Assembly (NCBI GenBank): GCA_003013855.2 | Contig: ML058550.1 | Coordinates: 1,580,001-1,644,000, forward strand | Direction of reading: 5' to 3' | Length of the DNA stretch: 64,000 nt | Source of the DNA: Liriodendron chinense | Taxonomy: Eukaryota > Streptophyta > Magnoliopsida > Magnoliales > Magnoliaceae | Shown here: positions 34,617-46,716 of the stretch, piece after piece | How the letters are laid out: each line of letters starts with the position of its first letter | How positions within the stretch are numbered: position 1 is the first letter of the stretch | Translations under genes and position numbers: made by a program | The notes under the pieces: model-generated | The model's input: only the letters and a program-made list of their open reading frames with translations | What the model was told of the DNA's origin: nothing | Databases searched by the model: none

Positions 34617-36662
34617 TGTTAGTGCACTTTTCTATGGCATACTAGTGCACCTTGTTTGTCAATTACTTAGGTCAATGGGTCTAGTGTCGGTTGAGCTTAA
34701 TGAAGACGAAGAACGAAGACTCAAGACGGACCGGCTGCATCAAGGAAGAAGAAACAGGTAAAAGTGATGCCTTGGTGTGCCCTGCCTTGACCAAAACCTA
34801 ACCCATAACCTCTTAGATGACTTGCACCAACTAGGTATACCCTTAGTCATCATTATTAGTCTTAGAACTCCATGAAAAACATGATAAGATAGACTAATTT
34901 AAGAGGTGGAAGCTGCTGCAATAAAAAAGGCTCAAACAGCAGTTTCCGATAGGTGTTCCGATAGGACTCCGATCAATCGGACACTGGCTCCGATAGGACT
35001 CCGATCAATCGGACAGAAGCTCCGATCAATCGGACAGAATCTCCGATCAATCGGAAATTTTTCCAGCAACCTTGAAAATCCACTGGACATATTTCCGATC
35101 AATCGGACAGTCTTCCGATCCATCAGAAGGGGTCCGTCCGATCAATCGGACAGTGTTCCGATCAATCGGAATATCTTCCAGAGACTTCACTGGATAGATT
35201 TCCGATCAATCGGACTTGTCTCCGATCAATCGGACAGGTCTCCGATCAATCGGAACTTCTTCCGATCAATCGGAGATGCGCGAATCTGCCCGTTTTTTGA
35301 CCGTTGGAAGAAAATCTATTTAAAAGGGGGATTCGTTTTTTGAGCCAAGAGAGGGAATTTTGAGGAGATAGAAGCCACCATTGCTAGAGATCATTAGAGG
35401 CTCTATCCCAAACCTATAGCAAGCCATTCTCCTTGTGTTTTCATCACAAGCTTGGGCCATTCAATGGCATCTTGAGAATAGGACTTGTTCCCTCTTGATT
35501 CCTAGGGTTTAGACACCTTGATGATAGTTAAATCCTTTGTCTAAACACTACCTAGGAGTCCATTTAGGTGCATTCCTCTAGGAAACCCATTTCCTACCAT
35601 TCGTAGAGGTTTCACCATTCCCTAGCACCTTGGGCATCTCCAATGGAGCATCACATGCAAGGTAGCTGATCTTGGAGCTGAAGCCTTGGCAAAGCAACGG
35701 CGTCAACGATCAGGGGAGCACAAGGGGAGCTGATTCAAGCACGGGAGAGCGAGAAGAAGCAACCCGAAGCGGCGCTGAAAAAGGGGCTCAATCCGACAAG
35801 TAGGTTGTCTTGCTAAGAGTCCATCCACTCAATTCCCTGTGGGAGTTGAGTGTAGAGTTTGTTTGACAAACTCGCCCCGGGGTCGTCAGTCGATCCTTGG
35901 CCTATTAGTTGGGCCTAAAATCTAGGGACGTCAGCCGTTCCTTGGCACGTTAGTCGGGCCTAAACAAAGTCTCCAAGGGGGAGCCACCAACACGGGTGCA
36001 AACGTGTAGGTTGGGAGGAACCTGTAAACTCCCCGGTTGGGTGGATCCGAGTCAAAACACCTTGGTTGGGAGGAACCTGTAAACTCCCCGGTTGGGTGGA
36101 TCCGAGTTAAAACACCTTGGTTGGGAGGAACCAGATTTAAACTCCCCAGTGAATGCCGGTGTGCTCAAAGGGGTTGAGTACTTGAACCGGGAGTGGAGTA
36201 GACAAGTAGTCGAACCACTATACATCCTTGTGTTTGTGATTGATCTTGAGCACATTTCTCTTTAATGCATTGAGTTTAATTTGTTAATTATGAATGCTTA
36301 GTTAGGAATGTATGCTAGGCACTTGATAGGCACATCCACACTCACAAGATGTACTTTCACTCCTCATGTTGACTTGAGCATTTCTTGATCCATCCTCTCT
36401 AGTCCACATGAGTTGATTAGACTAGGTTGTTAATTGCTTTATCTTTTGCTAGTCTTTTAATTGGACCCACTTAGGCTTGGAAGCCAAAGTGTTAATCGCT
36501 TACATATTTTAATTTGCTGATTTGTTAAAGTAGGCGAAAAGATTTTTTAAAAAAGGTCCTATTCACCCCCCTCCTATAGGTTCAGCCATAATTCTAGTTG
36601 CTCCTCAAGCTTCCGCACGCGTATGCGTAGGGTGTCGTGTTAGGCTACCCGACGCAATTTCA
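34617..36662 (+). repeat. 5' LTR (2046 bp) of the nested element
   Basis: Starts TGTTAGTGCACTTTTC, ends GACGCAATTTCA. Contains the CCGATCAATCGG array (34962-35275), a TATTTAAAAG box near 35317 and a 54-bp direct repeat around GGTTGGGAGGAACCTGTAAA near 36010-36110. I saw no difference from the second LTR, so the insertion is young. Confidence 0.88.
34962..35275. repeat. array of CCGATCAATCGG motifs in the LTR
   Basis: About a dozen copies of the near-palindromic 12-mer CCGATCAATCGG plus shorter CCGATAGG variants, spaced irregularly at about 17-40 bp. The array recurs in the second LTR (38112-38425) and in its inverted copy (41155-41468). It leaves a 145-residue frame open (34906-35343) rich in SIGQ and PINR phrases; I see that as a by-product, not a gene. 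Confidence 0.8.
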
Positions 36663-37766
36663 ATTGGTATCAGAGAGGGTTGCTCTTCAAGGACGTAACC
36701 GTCTAGAGTAAGATCCGATACTGGAGCACTAGCATCATGTCTAACCAAAAAGGAGAATCTATGTTGCCTCATGTTGAACTATAAGTAAAATGATTAGTTG
36801 AGGTCAACAATAACTAAGGTAGGAACTATTGTCATATCCCCTACCAAACATTGCTCTCCAACGTGGAATGAACCTAAGGGAGAAAATCTAGGATAGATGA
36901 ATTCCCTCCCAACAAGCATGTTGGGTCCTATTTATCATACCCAAGGGGGTTGTGATCTAGGTTAGGTGACCTTAGGAGACCATATTGAGCTCAAATGAAT
37001 ATCTGAGGATCAAGCCTCATTTTGAGCAAATTGATGAACTCGAGGAATTTAGCCTCTTTGGTTTTATAGGAAAATCTGAGGATTTCAGCCTCGTGTTTGT
37101 ACTTATGGGCAAATCAGAGGATTCAAGCCTCATTAGCCCAATTTTTGATAATTTAGCCTTGCTTTTAATTAATATATTTGCTTGCTAGATTATCACCATG
37201 CTTAGATTAGCTAATCATCTTGAGTTTTATGCTTCATTGTATGCTAATCTTTGCTTAGTATTGGTCTTGATATACCAATAGGGGAGGTTGGTTGATTGGG
37301 CTATAAGCCCTTGAGCTTTAATGCTTAGTGTATATCATAGATGACCAATTATGCATGATTAACTATGATTAGATAGATACATTTCTTGTTAATCATGTTC
37401 CTTAGCATGCTCCATGTATTTATGTATCATGCACCCTATACTCTCCCTATTAGCATGTGTTTATAGTTATAATTGTGACATACTATCTTCTCTTACCTTG
37501 ACCTTAATTGTTGCATCATTAAGGGGGAGAGAATAGCTTGTCAATTGCTAACAAAAAGGGGGAGAAAGATCAAATCCCACCAAAACTAGTTTGCTATGTT
37601 TTGTGATGCAGGGATTGACAGGTTATGGGGGAGCAATCTGAAGAGGAGCAGCTTAGTTTAGCCATGTCAAGGGTCCTGTATTTTATTTCATATCAATGTA
37701 ATCTCTTGTACATGTATTTGTTTTGGTAGGTTAGGTTTTTTGTAAGTAATTGACAAAGGGGGAGAT
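36663..37766 (+). other. short internal region of nested element, no gag-pol
   Basis: After the primer site an ATG opens a very short frame at 36738 (MSNQKGESMLPHVEL), which stops almost at once. Later come CTGAGGAT-type repeats and AAAGGGGGAGA tracts. The polypurine tract AAAGGGGGAGA at 37755-37765 directly precedes the second LTR. Confidence 0.7.
36665..36675 (+). promoter_or_regulatory. primer-binding site (initiator Met tRNA)
   Basis: TGGTATCAGAG follows the LTR end by two bases, the usual position and sequence for Met-tRNA-primed plant retrotransposons. Confidence 0.85.
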
Positions 37767-39783
37767 TGTTAGTGCACTTTTCTATGGCATACTAGTGCAC
37801 CTTGTTTGTCAATTACTTAGGTCAATGGGTCTAGTGTCGGTTGAGCTTAATGAAGACGAAGAACGAAGACTCAAGACGGACCGGCTGCATCAAGGAAGAA
37901 GAAACAGGTAAAAGTGATGCCTTGGTGTGCCCTGCCTTGACCAAAACCTAACCCATAACCTCTTAGATGACTTGCACCAACTAGGTATACCCTTAGTCAT
38001 CATTATTAGTCTTAGAACTCCATGAAAAACATGATAAGATAGACTAATTTAAGAGGTGGAAGCTGCTGCAATAAAAAAGGCTCAAACAGCAGTTTCCGAT
38101 AGGTGTTCCGATAGGACTCCGATCAATCGGACACTGGCTCCGATAGGACTCCGATCAATCGGACAGAAGCTCCGATCAATCGGACAGAATCTCCGATCAA
38201 TCGGAAATTTTTCCAGCAACCTTGAAAATCCACTGGACATATTTCCGATCAATCGGACAGTCTTCCGATCCATCAGAAGGGGTCCGTCCGATCAATCGGA
38301 CAGTGTTCCGATCAATCGGAATATCTTCCAGAGACTTCACTGGATAGATTTCCGATCAATCGGACTTGTCTCCGATCAATCGGACAGGTCTCCGATCAAT
38401 CGGAACTTCTTCCGATCAATCGGAGATGCGCGAATCTGCCCGTTTTTTGACCGTTGGAAGAAAATCTATTTAAAAGGGGGATTCGTTTTTTGAGCCAAGA
38501 GAGGGAATTTTGAGGAGATAGAAGCCACCATTGCTAGAGATCATTAGAGGCTCTATCCCAAACCTATAGCAAGCCATTCTCCTTGTGTTTTCATCACAAG
38601 CTTGGGCCATTCAATGGCATCTTGAGAATAGGACTTGTTCCCTCTTGATTCCTAGGGTTTAGACACCTTGATGATAGTTAAATCCTTTGTCTAAACACTA
38701 CCTAGGAGTCCATTTAGGTGCATTCCTCTAGGAAACCCATTTCCTACCATTCGTAGAGGTTTCACCATTCCCTAGCACCTTGGGCATCTCCAATGGAGCA
38801 TCACATGCAAGGTAGCTGATCTTGGAGCTGAAGCCTTGGCAAAGCAACGGCGTCAACGATCAGGGGAGCACAAGGGGAGCTGATTCAAGCACGGGAGAGC
38901 GAGAAGAAGCAACCCGAAGCGGCGCTGAAAAAGGGGCTCAATCCGACAAGTAGGTTGTCTTGCTAAGAGTCCATCCACTCAATTCCCTGTGGGAGTTGAG
39001 TGTAGAGTTTGTTTGACAAACTCGCCCCGGGGTCGTCAGTCGATCCTTGGCCTATTAGTTGGGCCTAAAATCTAGGGACGTCAGCCGTTCCTTGGCACGT
39101 TAGTCGGGCCTAAACAAAGTCTCCAAGGGGGAGCCACCAACACGGGTGCAAACGTGTAGGTTGGGAGGAACCTGTAAACTCCCCGGTTGGGTGGATCCGA
39201 GTCAAAACACCTTGGTTGGGAGGAACCTGTAAACTCCCCGGTTGGGTGGATCCGAGTTAAAACACCTTGGTTGGGAGGAACCAGATTTAAACTCCCCAGT
39301 GAATGCCGGTGTGCTCAAAGGGGTTGAGTACTTGAACCGGGAGTGGAGTAGACAAGTAGTCGAACCACTATACATCCTTGTGTTTGTGATTGATCTTGAG
39401 CACATTTCTCTTTAATGCATTGAGTTTAATTTGTTAATTATGAATGCTTAGTTAGGAATGTATGCTAGGCACTTGATAGGCACATCCACACTCACAAGAT
39501 GTACTTTCACTCCTCATGTTGACTTGAGCATTTCTTGATCCATCCTCTCTAGTCCACATGAGTTGATTAGACTAGGTTGTTAATTGCTTTATCTTTTGCT
39601 AGTCTTTTAATTGGACCCACTTAGGCTTGGAAGCCAAAGTGTTAATCGCTTACATATTTTAATTTGCTGATTTGTTAAAGTAGGCGAAAAGATTTTTTAA
39701 AAAAGGTCCTATTCACCCCCCTCCTATAGGTTCAGCCATAATTCTAGTTGCTCCTCAAGCTTCCGCACGCGTATGCGTAGGGT
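37767..39783 (+). repeat. second LTR, right end missing
   Basis: Identical to 34617-36633 as far as I read. It stops at GCGTAGGGT, where the complete LTR continues GTCGTGTTAGGCTACCCG. The break is the centre of the palindrome. Confidence 0.88.
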
Positions 39784-39796
39784 AGCCTAACACGAC

Positions 39797-42015
39797 ACCC
39801 TACGCATACGCGTGCGGAAGCTTGAGGAGCAACTAGAATTATGGCTGAACCTATAGGAGGGGGGTGAATAGGACCTTTTTTAAAAAATCTTTTCGCCTAC
39901 TTTAACAAATCAGCAAATTAAAATATGTAAGCGATTAACACTTTGGCTTCCAAGCCTAAGTGGGTCCAATTAAAAGACTAGCAAAAGATAAAGCAATTAA
40001 CAACCTAGTCTAATCAACTCATGTGGACTAGAGAGGATGGATCAAGAAATGCTCAAGTCAACATGAGGAGTGAAAGTACATCTTGTGAGTGTGGATGTGC
40101 CTATCAAGTGCCTAGCATACATTCCTAACTAAGCATTCATAATTAACAAATTAAACTCAATGCATTAAAGAGAAATGTGCTCAAGATCAATCACAAACAC
40201 AAGGATGTATAGTGGTTCGACTACTTGTCTACTCCACTCCCGGTTCAAGTACTCAACCCCTTTGAGCACACCGGCATTCACTGGGGAGTTTAAATCTGGT
40301 TCCTCCCAACCAAGGTGTTTTAACTCGGATCCACCCAACCGGGGAGTTTACAGGTTCCTCCCAACCAAGGTGTTTTGACTCGGATCCACCCAACCGGGGA
40401 GTTTACAGGTTCCTCCCAACCTACACGTTTGCACCCGTGTTGGTGGCTCCCCCTTGGAGACTTTGTTTAGGCCCGACTAACGTGCCAAGGAACGGCTGAC
40501 GTCCCTAGATTTTAGGCCCAACTAATAGGCCAAGGATCGACTGACGACCCCGGGGCGAGTTTGTCAAACAAACTCTACACTCAACTCCCACAGGGAATTG
40601 AGTGGATGGACTCTTAGCAAGACAACCTACTTGTCGGATTGAGCCCCTTTTTCAGCGCCGCTTCGGGTTGCTTCTTCTCGCTCTCCCGTGCTTGAATCAG
40701 CTCCCCTTGTGCTCCCCTGATCGTTGACGCCGTTGCTTTGCCAAGGCTTCAGCTCCAAGATCAGCTACCTTGCATGTGATGCTCCATTGGAGATGCCCAA
40801 GGTGCTAGGGAATGGTGAAACCTCTACGAATGGTAGGAAATGGGTTTCCTAGAGGAATGCACCTAAATGGACTCCTAGGTAGTGTTTAGACAAAGGATTT
40901 AACTATCATCAAGGTGTCTAAACCCTAGGAATCAAGAGGGAACAAGTCCTATTCTCAAGATGCCATTGAATGGCCCAAGCTTGTGATGAAAACACAAGGA
41001 GAATGGCTTGCTATAGGTTTGGGATAGAGCCTCTAATGATCTCTAGCAATGGTGGCTTCTATCTCCTCAAAATTCCCTCTCTTGGCTCAAAAAACGAATC
41101 CCCCTTTTAAATAGATTTTCTTCCAACGGTCAAAAAACGGGCAGATTCGCGCATCTCCGATTGATCGGAAGAAGTTCCGATTGATCGGAGACCTGTCCGA
41201 TTGATTGGAGACAAGTCCGATTGATCGGAAATCTATCCAGTGAAGTCTCTGGAAGATATTCCGATTGATCGGAACACTGTCCGATTGATCGGACGGACCC
41301 CTTCTGATGGATCGGAAGACTGTCCGATTGATCGGAAATATGTCCAGTGGATTTTCAAGGTTGCTGGAAAAATTTCCGATTGATCGGAGATTCTGTCCGA
41401 TTGATCGGAGCTTCTGTCCGATTGATCGGAGTCCTATCGGAGCCAGTGTCCGATTGATCGGAGTCCTATCGGAACACCTATCGGAAACTGCTGTTTGAGC
41501 CTTTTTTATTGCAGCAGCTTCCACCTCTTAAATTAGTCTATCTTATCATGTTTTTCATGGAGTTCTAAGACTAATAATGATGACTAAGGGTATACCTAGT
41601 TGGTGCAAGTCATCTAAGAGGTTATGGGTTAGGTTTTGGTCAAGGCAGGGCACACCAAGGCATCACTTTTACCTGTTTCTTCTTCCTTGATGCAGCCGGT
41701 CCGTCTTGAGTCTTCGTTCTTCGTCTTCATTAAGCTCAACCGACACTAGACCCATTGACCTAAGTAATTGACAAACAAGGTGCACTAGTATGCCATAGAA
41801 AAGTGCACTAACAATCTCCCCCTTTGTCAATTACTTACAAAAAACCTAACCTACCAAAACAAATACATGTACAAGAGATTACATTGATATGAAATAAAAT
41901 ACAGGACCCTTGACATGGCTAAACTAAGCTGCTCCTCTTCAGATTGCTCCCCCATAACCTGTCAATCCCTGCATCACAAAACATAGCAAACTAGTTTTGG
42001 TGGGATTTGATCTTT
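39797..42015 (-). repeat. inverted duplication of LTR and adjoining internal sequence
   Basis: Reverse complement of 37565-39783 with no net length change (coordinates sum to 79580). One difference was noted: T at 41206 against the expected C, a CpG-type transition. It includes the inverted polypurine tract (TCTCCCCCTTT near 41815) and 202 bp of internal DNA. Confidence 0.88.
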
Positions 42016-42035
42016 TCCGACGCAATTTCAAGTCA

Positions 42036-43825
42036 CATAAAAGACAACTCCACAACATGTAGTTAAAAAAATGATGTATCTTGTTCTACCACCAACAGTA
42101 TGGTAAGCCCATCTTTTCATGATTAGACCATGCACTCTTGTGCTGCCCCCCATCAGTGCCCGTCAGTTATCTTTCAAGAATTTTTCATCAGAATTTCTTA
42201 GCCATGAAGTAGATCCTTGGACGGACCATCCATTTGTGATCCACAAGTTGGACAAGATTGTTTAAGAAAAAAAATATTGTGACAATCACATCATTCATAT
42301 TGTACCAATTCACCATCAAAGCATACATTTCGGTAGGGCTCACCAGAGGGTCACATGGATTAGTGGACCCACTCATTGTGGGACCCACATCTGAACTTTT
42401 TCAATAATCTACACAAATTATTCAATTTGCAGACTATGAGCATATAATAGTAGCCAACGGATAATAAAGATTGGGTTCCCATGGATGATTCTAATAAAAG
42501 ATGGGAACCACGTAATTTGGTAGTCCGGCTACCCACCAAATCAGGCCAAGTATTTTCAAGTCAACAGAGTGGTTTCAAAACGCCCATTAAAAAAAAAATA
42601 CTAAAAAGACCAGAATTCTTCTCAAAGCCACCAAAACACCGTTTGGAAGTTATATCGTCTCCTCAAAATGCCCTTTCAACGATCTCATTCCTCATTAATC
42701 TCACTCCTCATGAAGACCTCCATTGACATGAGATTTAGTACAATCAACCGCCACTTCCCATCCTCATGGAAAACTCCATTTTCCTCACCTGCACCAGTGC
42801 CTACACAACCCCCGCTTCCATGGACCCTTGTACAGATTACTTGAGCAAATGACAAGATATAGTTGTAAGGCTTCAGAGGTGGCGTGTGCTAGATCTGATG
42901 GGAGACTTTCCTGGCGAGGATGGAGGATAACAAAGGGCCAAGACACATCCATGTGATTAAGGAGAAAGAGCGGATATAGAAGGGACATTTTGTGAAGTGG
43001 AGCATGTTTCATCGATGGTTACACTCAACAGATCAACGGTTTGGATTACTTAACCATGGGCCCCACTTTTCAGAATTGAATGGATCGCATAACTTGGAAT
43101 TTCAACTTTATGTTGTTACACCATCACAATCAGACAGGTGTTGTCATAGTGACCAAACATGCAATTAGGGTTGTCCAATCATTGCCTAAAAATTGGATGG
43201 TTAAGAATAAAGACTAGTCCACATGTAACAAGAATGAATTCAATTGGACCAGAAAGATATTTGGATGGATGCAATTCTCAGCTTATTGATCATCTACTGT
43301 TTGGTCCATCATATGAATGGTTTGGAGCGCTCAACAATGGTCCCACTTGCATGGAACTCTGACCTAACTGGAAATGCCCAGTTAGGTTGTTAAATAATAA
43401 AATTTTTATAGATAATCTCTGCTATGGCTATATTAACGATGGTAATCACCCGAATCTAACCCATTCAAACCGTTTTTCATATGGGTCTCATCATGTTCCG
43501 TGGCTAGTAGATTAGGCCATTCAAGACAATAGGTGAGAGCCACACGCCTAACTTGGGCCATGGCTTGTACAAAGTGGCACTAGATGAATGGCCCATATCT
43601 CATGTACACATGCCAAATTGCCACATGCAGTCGACATGGCACTCAGATGGTTACAAAGCAAGTGGGCCAACAAAGTTCTGATTATTAATTGCTTTCTGCA
43701 TGAGATGATCGACTACATTAAAATGCTGCAGGGTGATTTATGGGCTACTCCATGATTGATTTTGGATTAACTTAATTGAAATCATAGTTCCAGATAATTT
43801 TTCAAAAATAATTCGATTTCAAGAT
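42036..43825 (-). other. remaining internal part of the outer element
   Basis: It is non-coding and rich in phrases such as GGTTTGGATTACTTAACCATG and CAATGGTCCCACTTGCATGG that look like ordinary intergenic DNA of this genome. Captured host DNA in a non-autonomous element would explain it; this is inference. Confidence 0.45.
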
Positions 43826-44429
43826 TGTTGGAAATTAAAGTTTGAAAAACTATCTGGATTATAAATAAAATTAAAATAAGGAAATGAGAAAACTTATCGA
43901 TTTGTAGAAGTCGAGGCGTGATTTGGAATCACTGGGCTTGAAATCGAATTTGCCCTCCTTGGACCGCGTCCCAAGTGCAACAGGAATTTTTGGGCAATCG
44001 ACCTCCAGGATACAACGACTATCACCCGGTCCCAGCGGTGCACTCACTGTACACGGGCTCGAACCATTTGTAGTCTTAACCCGAAAGACAAGACACTTAA
44101 ACTAATTTTTAAAGCAAAATTTTCCATACTTTTAAAAGTTGATAAAGAAAGTCTATTTATAGACTTTGAGTGGACACCCTTAAGGGTGTAGAGACACCAT
44201 TTCATAAAGGGTTGTGACGGTTGGGTTTAAACCCAATTAGTGCATCTCTTGAGATTGAAAAAACACAACCTTTCAAAACAAAAAGTGAAGGGATGCAACC
44301 CTTTGGACTTACATGAAAAGACACGTTTGCCTGTGCACGCATGCACACACCTGCGGCCATGGCCATGGCCCGGCCCGACGAAAATTTTGAAATACTAATT
44401 TATTTTTAAAATAACTTAAAAATATAACA
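43826..44429 (-). repeat. 5' LTR of the copia-derived element
   Basis: Same ends and length as 31181-31784. The TATA-type box on the minus strand is at 44153-44162. Differences seen: GATACTTA/GACACTTA, CTTTAAG/CTTTGAG, ACCCTTT/ACCATTT, GAAACAC/GAAATAC. Confidence 0.88.
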
Positions 44430-44669
44430 TAACTTAGGATGTCGCCCCATTCTTGTATTAAGAAATTACGGGTCTTCGTGTGCAAACATATGCATGGGAT
44501 TTCATATAATGCGGCCGCAGTTCTTCAGGATTGGAAGATCCTAGCCATTCCATGAATGACGCCAAAAAGATGGGAGCTGCCATCTTTCTATGATCCAAAC
44601 CATTGATCTGATGGGTCGTAACGGACTCCTTGAAAGCTCTCAACAGTCTAGTTCACTGAAACATGATCT

Positions 44670-44828
44670 TTTTTTCTTTTTTTTTTTTACACACTCACTC
44701 ACACCCCTCACACACCCACCCACTCACACCATAATGGGCTTTTTTTATACCACAATGGGTGCTTGACCCATGACCTTGTGTTGAAACTCTTGTGAGTCTA
44801 CCACTAAGGCATGAGTAAGGACCCCGGA
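44670..44828 (-). mobile_element. tRNA-derived SINE
   Basis: The minus strand reads TCCTTACTCATGCCTTAGTGG, then TAGACTCACAAGAGTTTCAA and GGTCATGGGTCAAGCACCC (B-box region), CATTGTGGT, a GTGTGAG-rich tail and a long A tail (T run at 44670-44689). ATGATCT occurs on both sides (about 44664 and 44834). Confidence 0.7.
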
Positions 44829-44950
44829 AGATGATCTCACACGTGTGGAATTGTCCTTAGTAAGGACCCCCAAAGAGATCTCACACGTGTGGAATTGTCC
44901 TTAGTAAGGACCCCTAAAGATGATCTCACATGTGTGGAATTGTACATGAG
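44815..44950. repeat. three tandem copies of a ~52-bp unit with CACACGTGTG
   Basis: Copies read AGTAAGGACCCCNNAAGATGA, then TCTCACACGTGTGGAATTGT and CCTT. They start near 44815, 44860 and 44910. The first overlaps the 5' end of the SINE. CACACGTGTG is a perfect palindrome; the last copy has CACATGTGTG. Confidence 0.7.
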
Positions 44951-45224
44951 CAAACTGTACACACACATATTTCCTCCTTGGTATTAACCATTTATTTTTG
45001 GACCACATTTCAAGGTTTCAAGTGGGTTTTGGGATTATCTTCCATGCAAGGTGGGCCCTGCTAGATGAGTAGTTGAGGTCAATAGCATGTGTGCCACATG
45101 CAGTTTTATTGGTCAGCTCATGAAAAGATGTGTTTTGGGTCAAGAGTGGCCAAGATTTGGTACAATATTCTGGGTTAGAGCCATAACAAAGACTACATTA
45201 TGGGCTATGTGGGCTATGTGCTAC

Positions 45225-46573
<1,349 letters not shown>

Positions 46574-46628
46574 TGCGCTACCATATAATCCATGTCTTGT
46601 AGATAGAGTATCTCCACTATATATAACA

Positions 46629-46716
46629 AGCCAAATGCGGGGCCTTACTCATGCTTCAGTTGTAGATTCACAAGAGTTCCAACACGAAGTCATGGGTTCA
46701 AGTACCCATTGTGGTG
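46629..46716 (+). mobile_element. tRNA-derived SINE, 5' part
   Basis: GGGGCCTTACTCATGCTTCA, then GTTGTAGATTCACAAGAGTT and GTCATGGGTTCAAGTACCCA (B box GGTTCAAGTACC), then CATTGTGGTG. The tail seen in the other copies is missing. Confidence 0.65.

Larger units (their letters stand above)
34617..42030 (+). mobile_element. nested large-LTR retrotransposon with palindromic 3' end, TSD AGTCA
   Basis: AGTCA precedes (34612-34616) and follows (42031-42035) the element. Order: complete LTR 34617-36662, Met-tRNA primer site 36665-36675, about 1.1 kb internal region, purine tract 37755-37765, second LTR 37767-39783 lacking its last bases. Then a 13-bp spacer and an inverted copy (39797-42015) of everything from 37565 to 39783. 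Finally the missing LTR terminus CCGACGCAATTTCA (42017-42030). The internal region has a short ATG start after the primer site but no gag-pol, so the element depends on others. Several GGGGGAGA tracts in the internal part resemble copia SIRE-type elements; that assignment is inference. Confidence 0.85.
31181..44429 (-). mobile_element. copia-derived LTR retrotransposon, non-autonomous, TSD TAACT
   Basis: Two 604-bp LTRs (31181-31784 and 43826-44429) start TGTTGGAAATTAAAG and end AAAATATAACA. TAACT precedes (31176-31180) and follows (44430-44434) the element. Orientation is minus: the LTR has CTATAAATAG on that strand, and a purine-rich tract (GTGGAGGAT) precedes the minus-strand start of the LTR at 31784. 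The LTRs differ at four positions by my reading. The only coding trace is KGLVVETSKGMGLS (minus, 32344-32385), the end of a copia RNase H region. Without the nested insertion the internal part is about 4.6 kb and non-coding. No canonical primer site was found next to 43825. Confidence 0.85.

Noticed and set aside
34962..35275. Regularly spaced repeats that could suggest a CRISPR-like array
   Set aside because: The spacers are not constant in length, the motif is only 12 bp, and the array sits in a plant LTR. CRISPR arrays are prokaryotic.
34906..35343. 145-residue open frame with SIGQ and PINR repeats, present three times (also 38056-38493 and 41087-41524)
   Set aside because: It is the translation of the CCGATCAATCGG array inside an LTR. 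It has no known domain, and the three copies are simply the LTR copies.
36052..36255. 67-residue minus-strand frame repeated in three LTR copies
   Set aside because: It lies in the 54-bp direct repeat of the LTR, has no domain, and its conservation only reflects recent LTR duplication.
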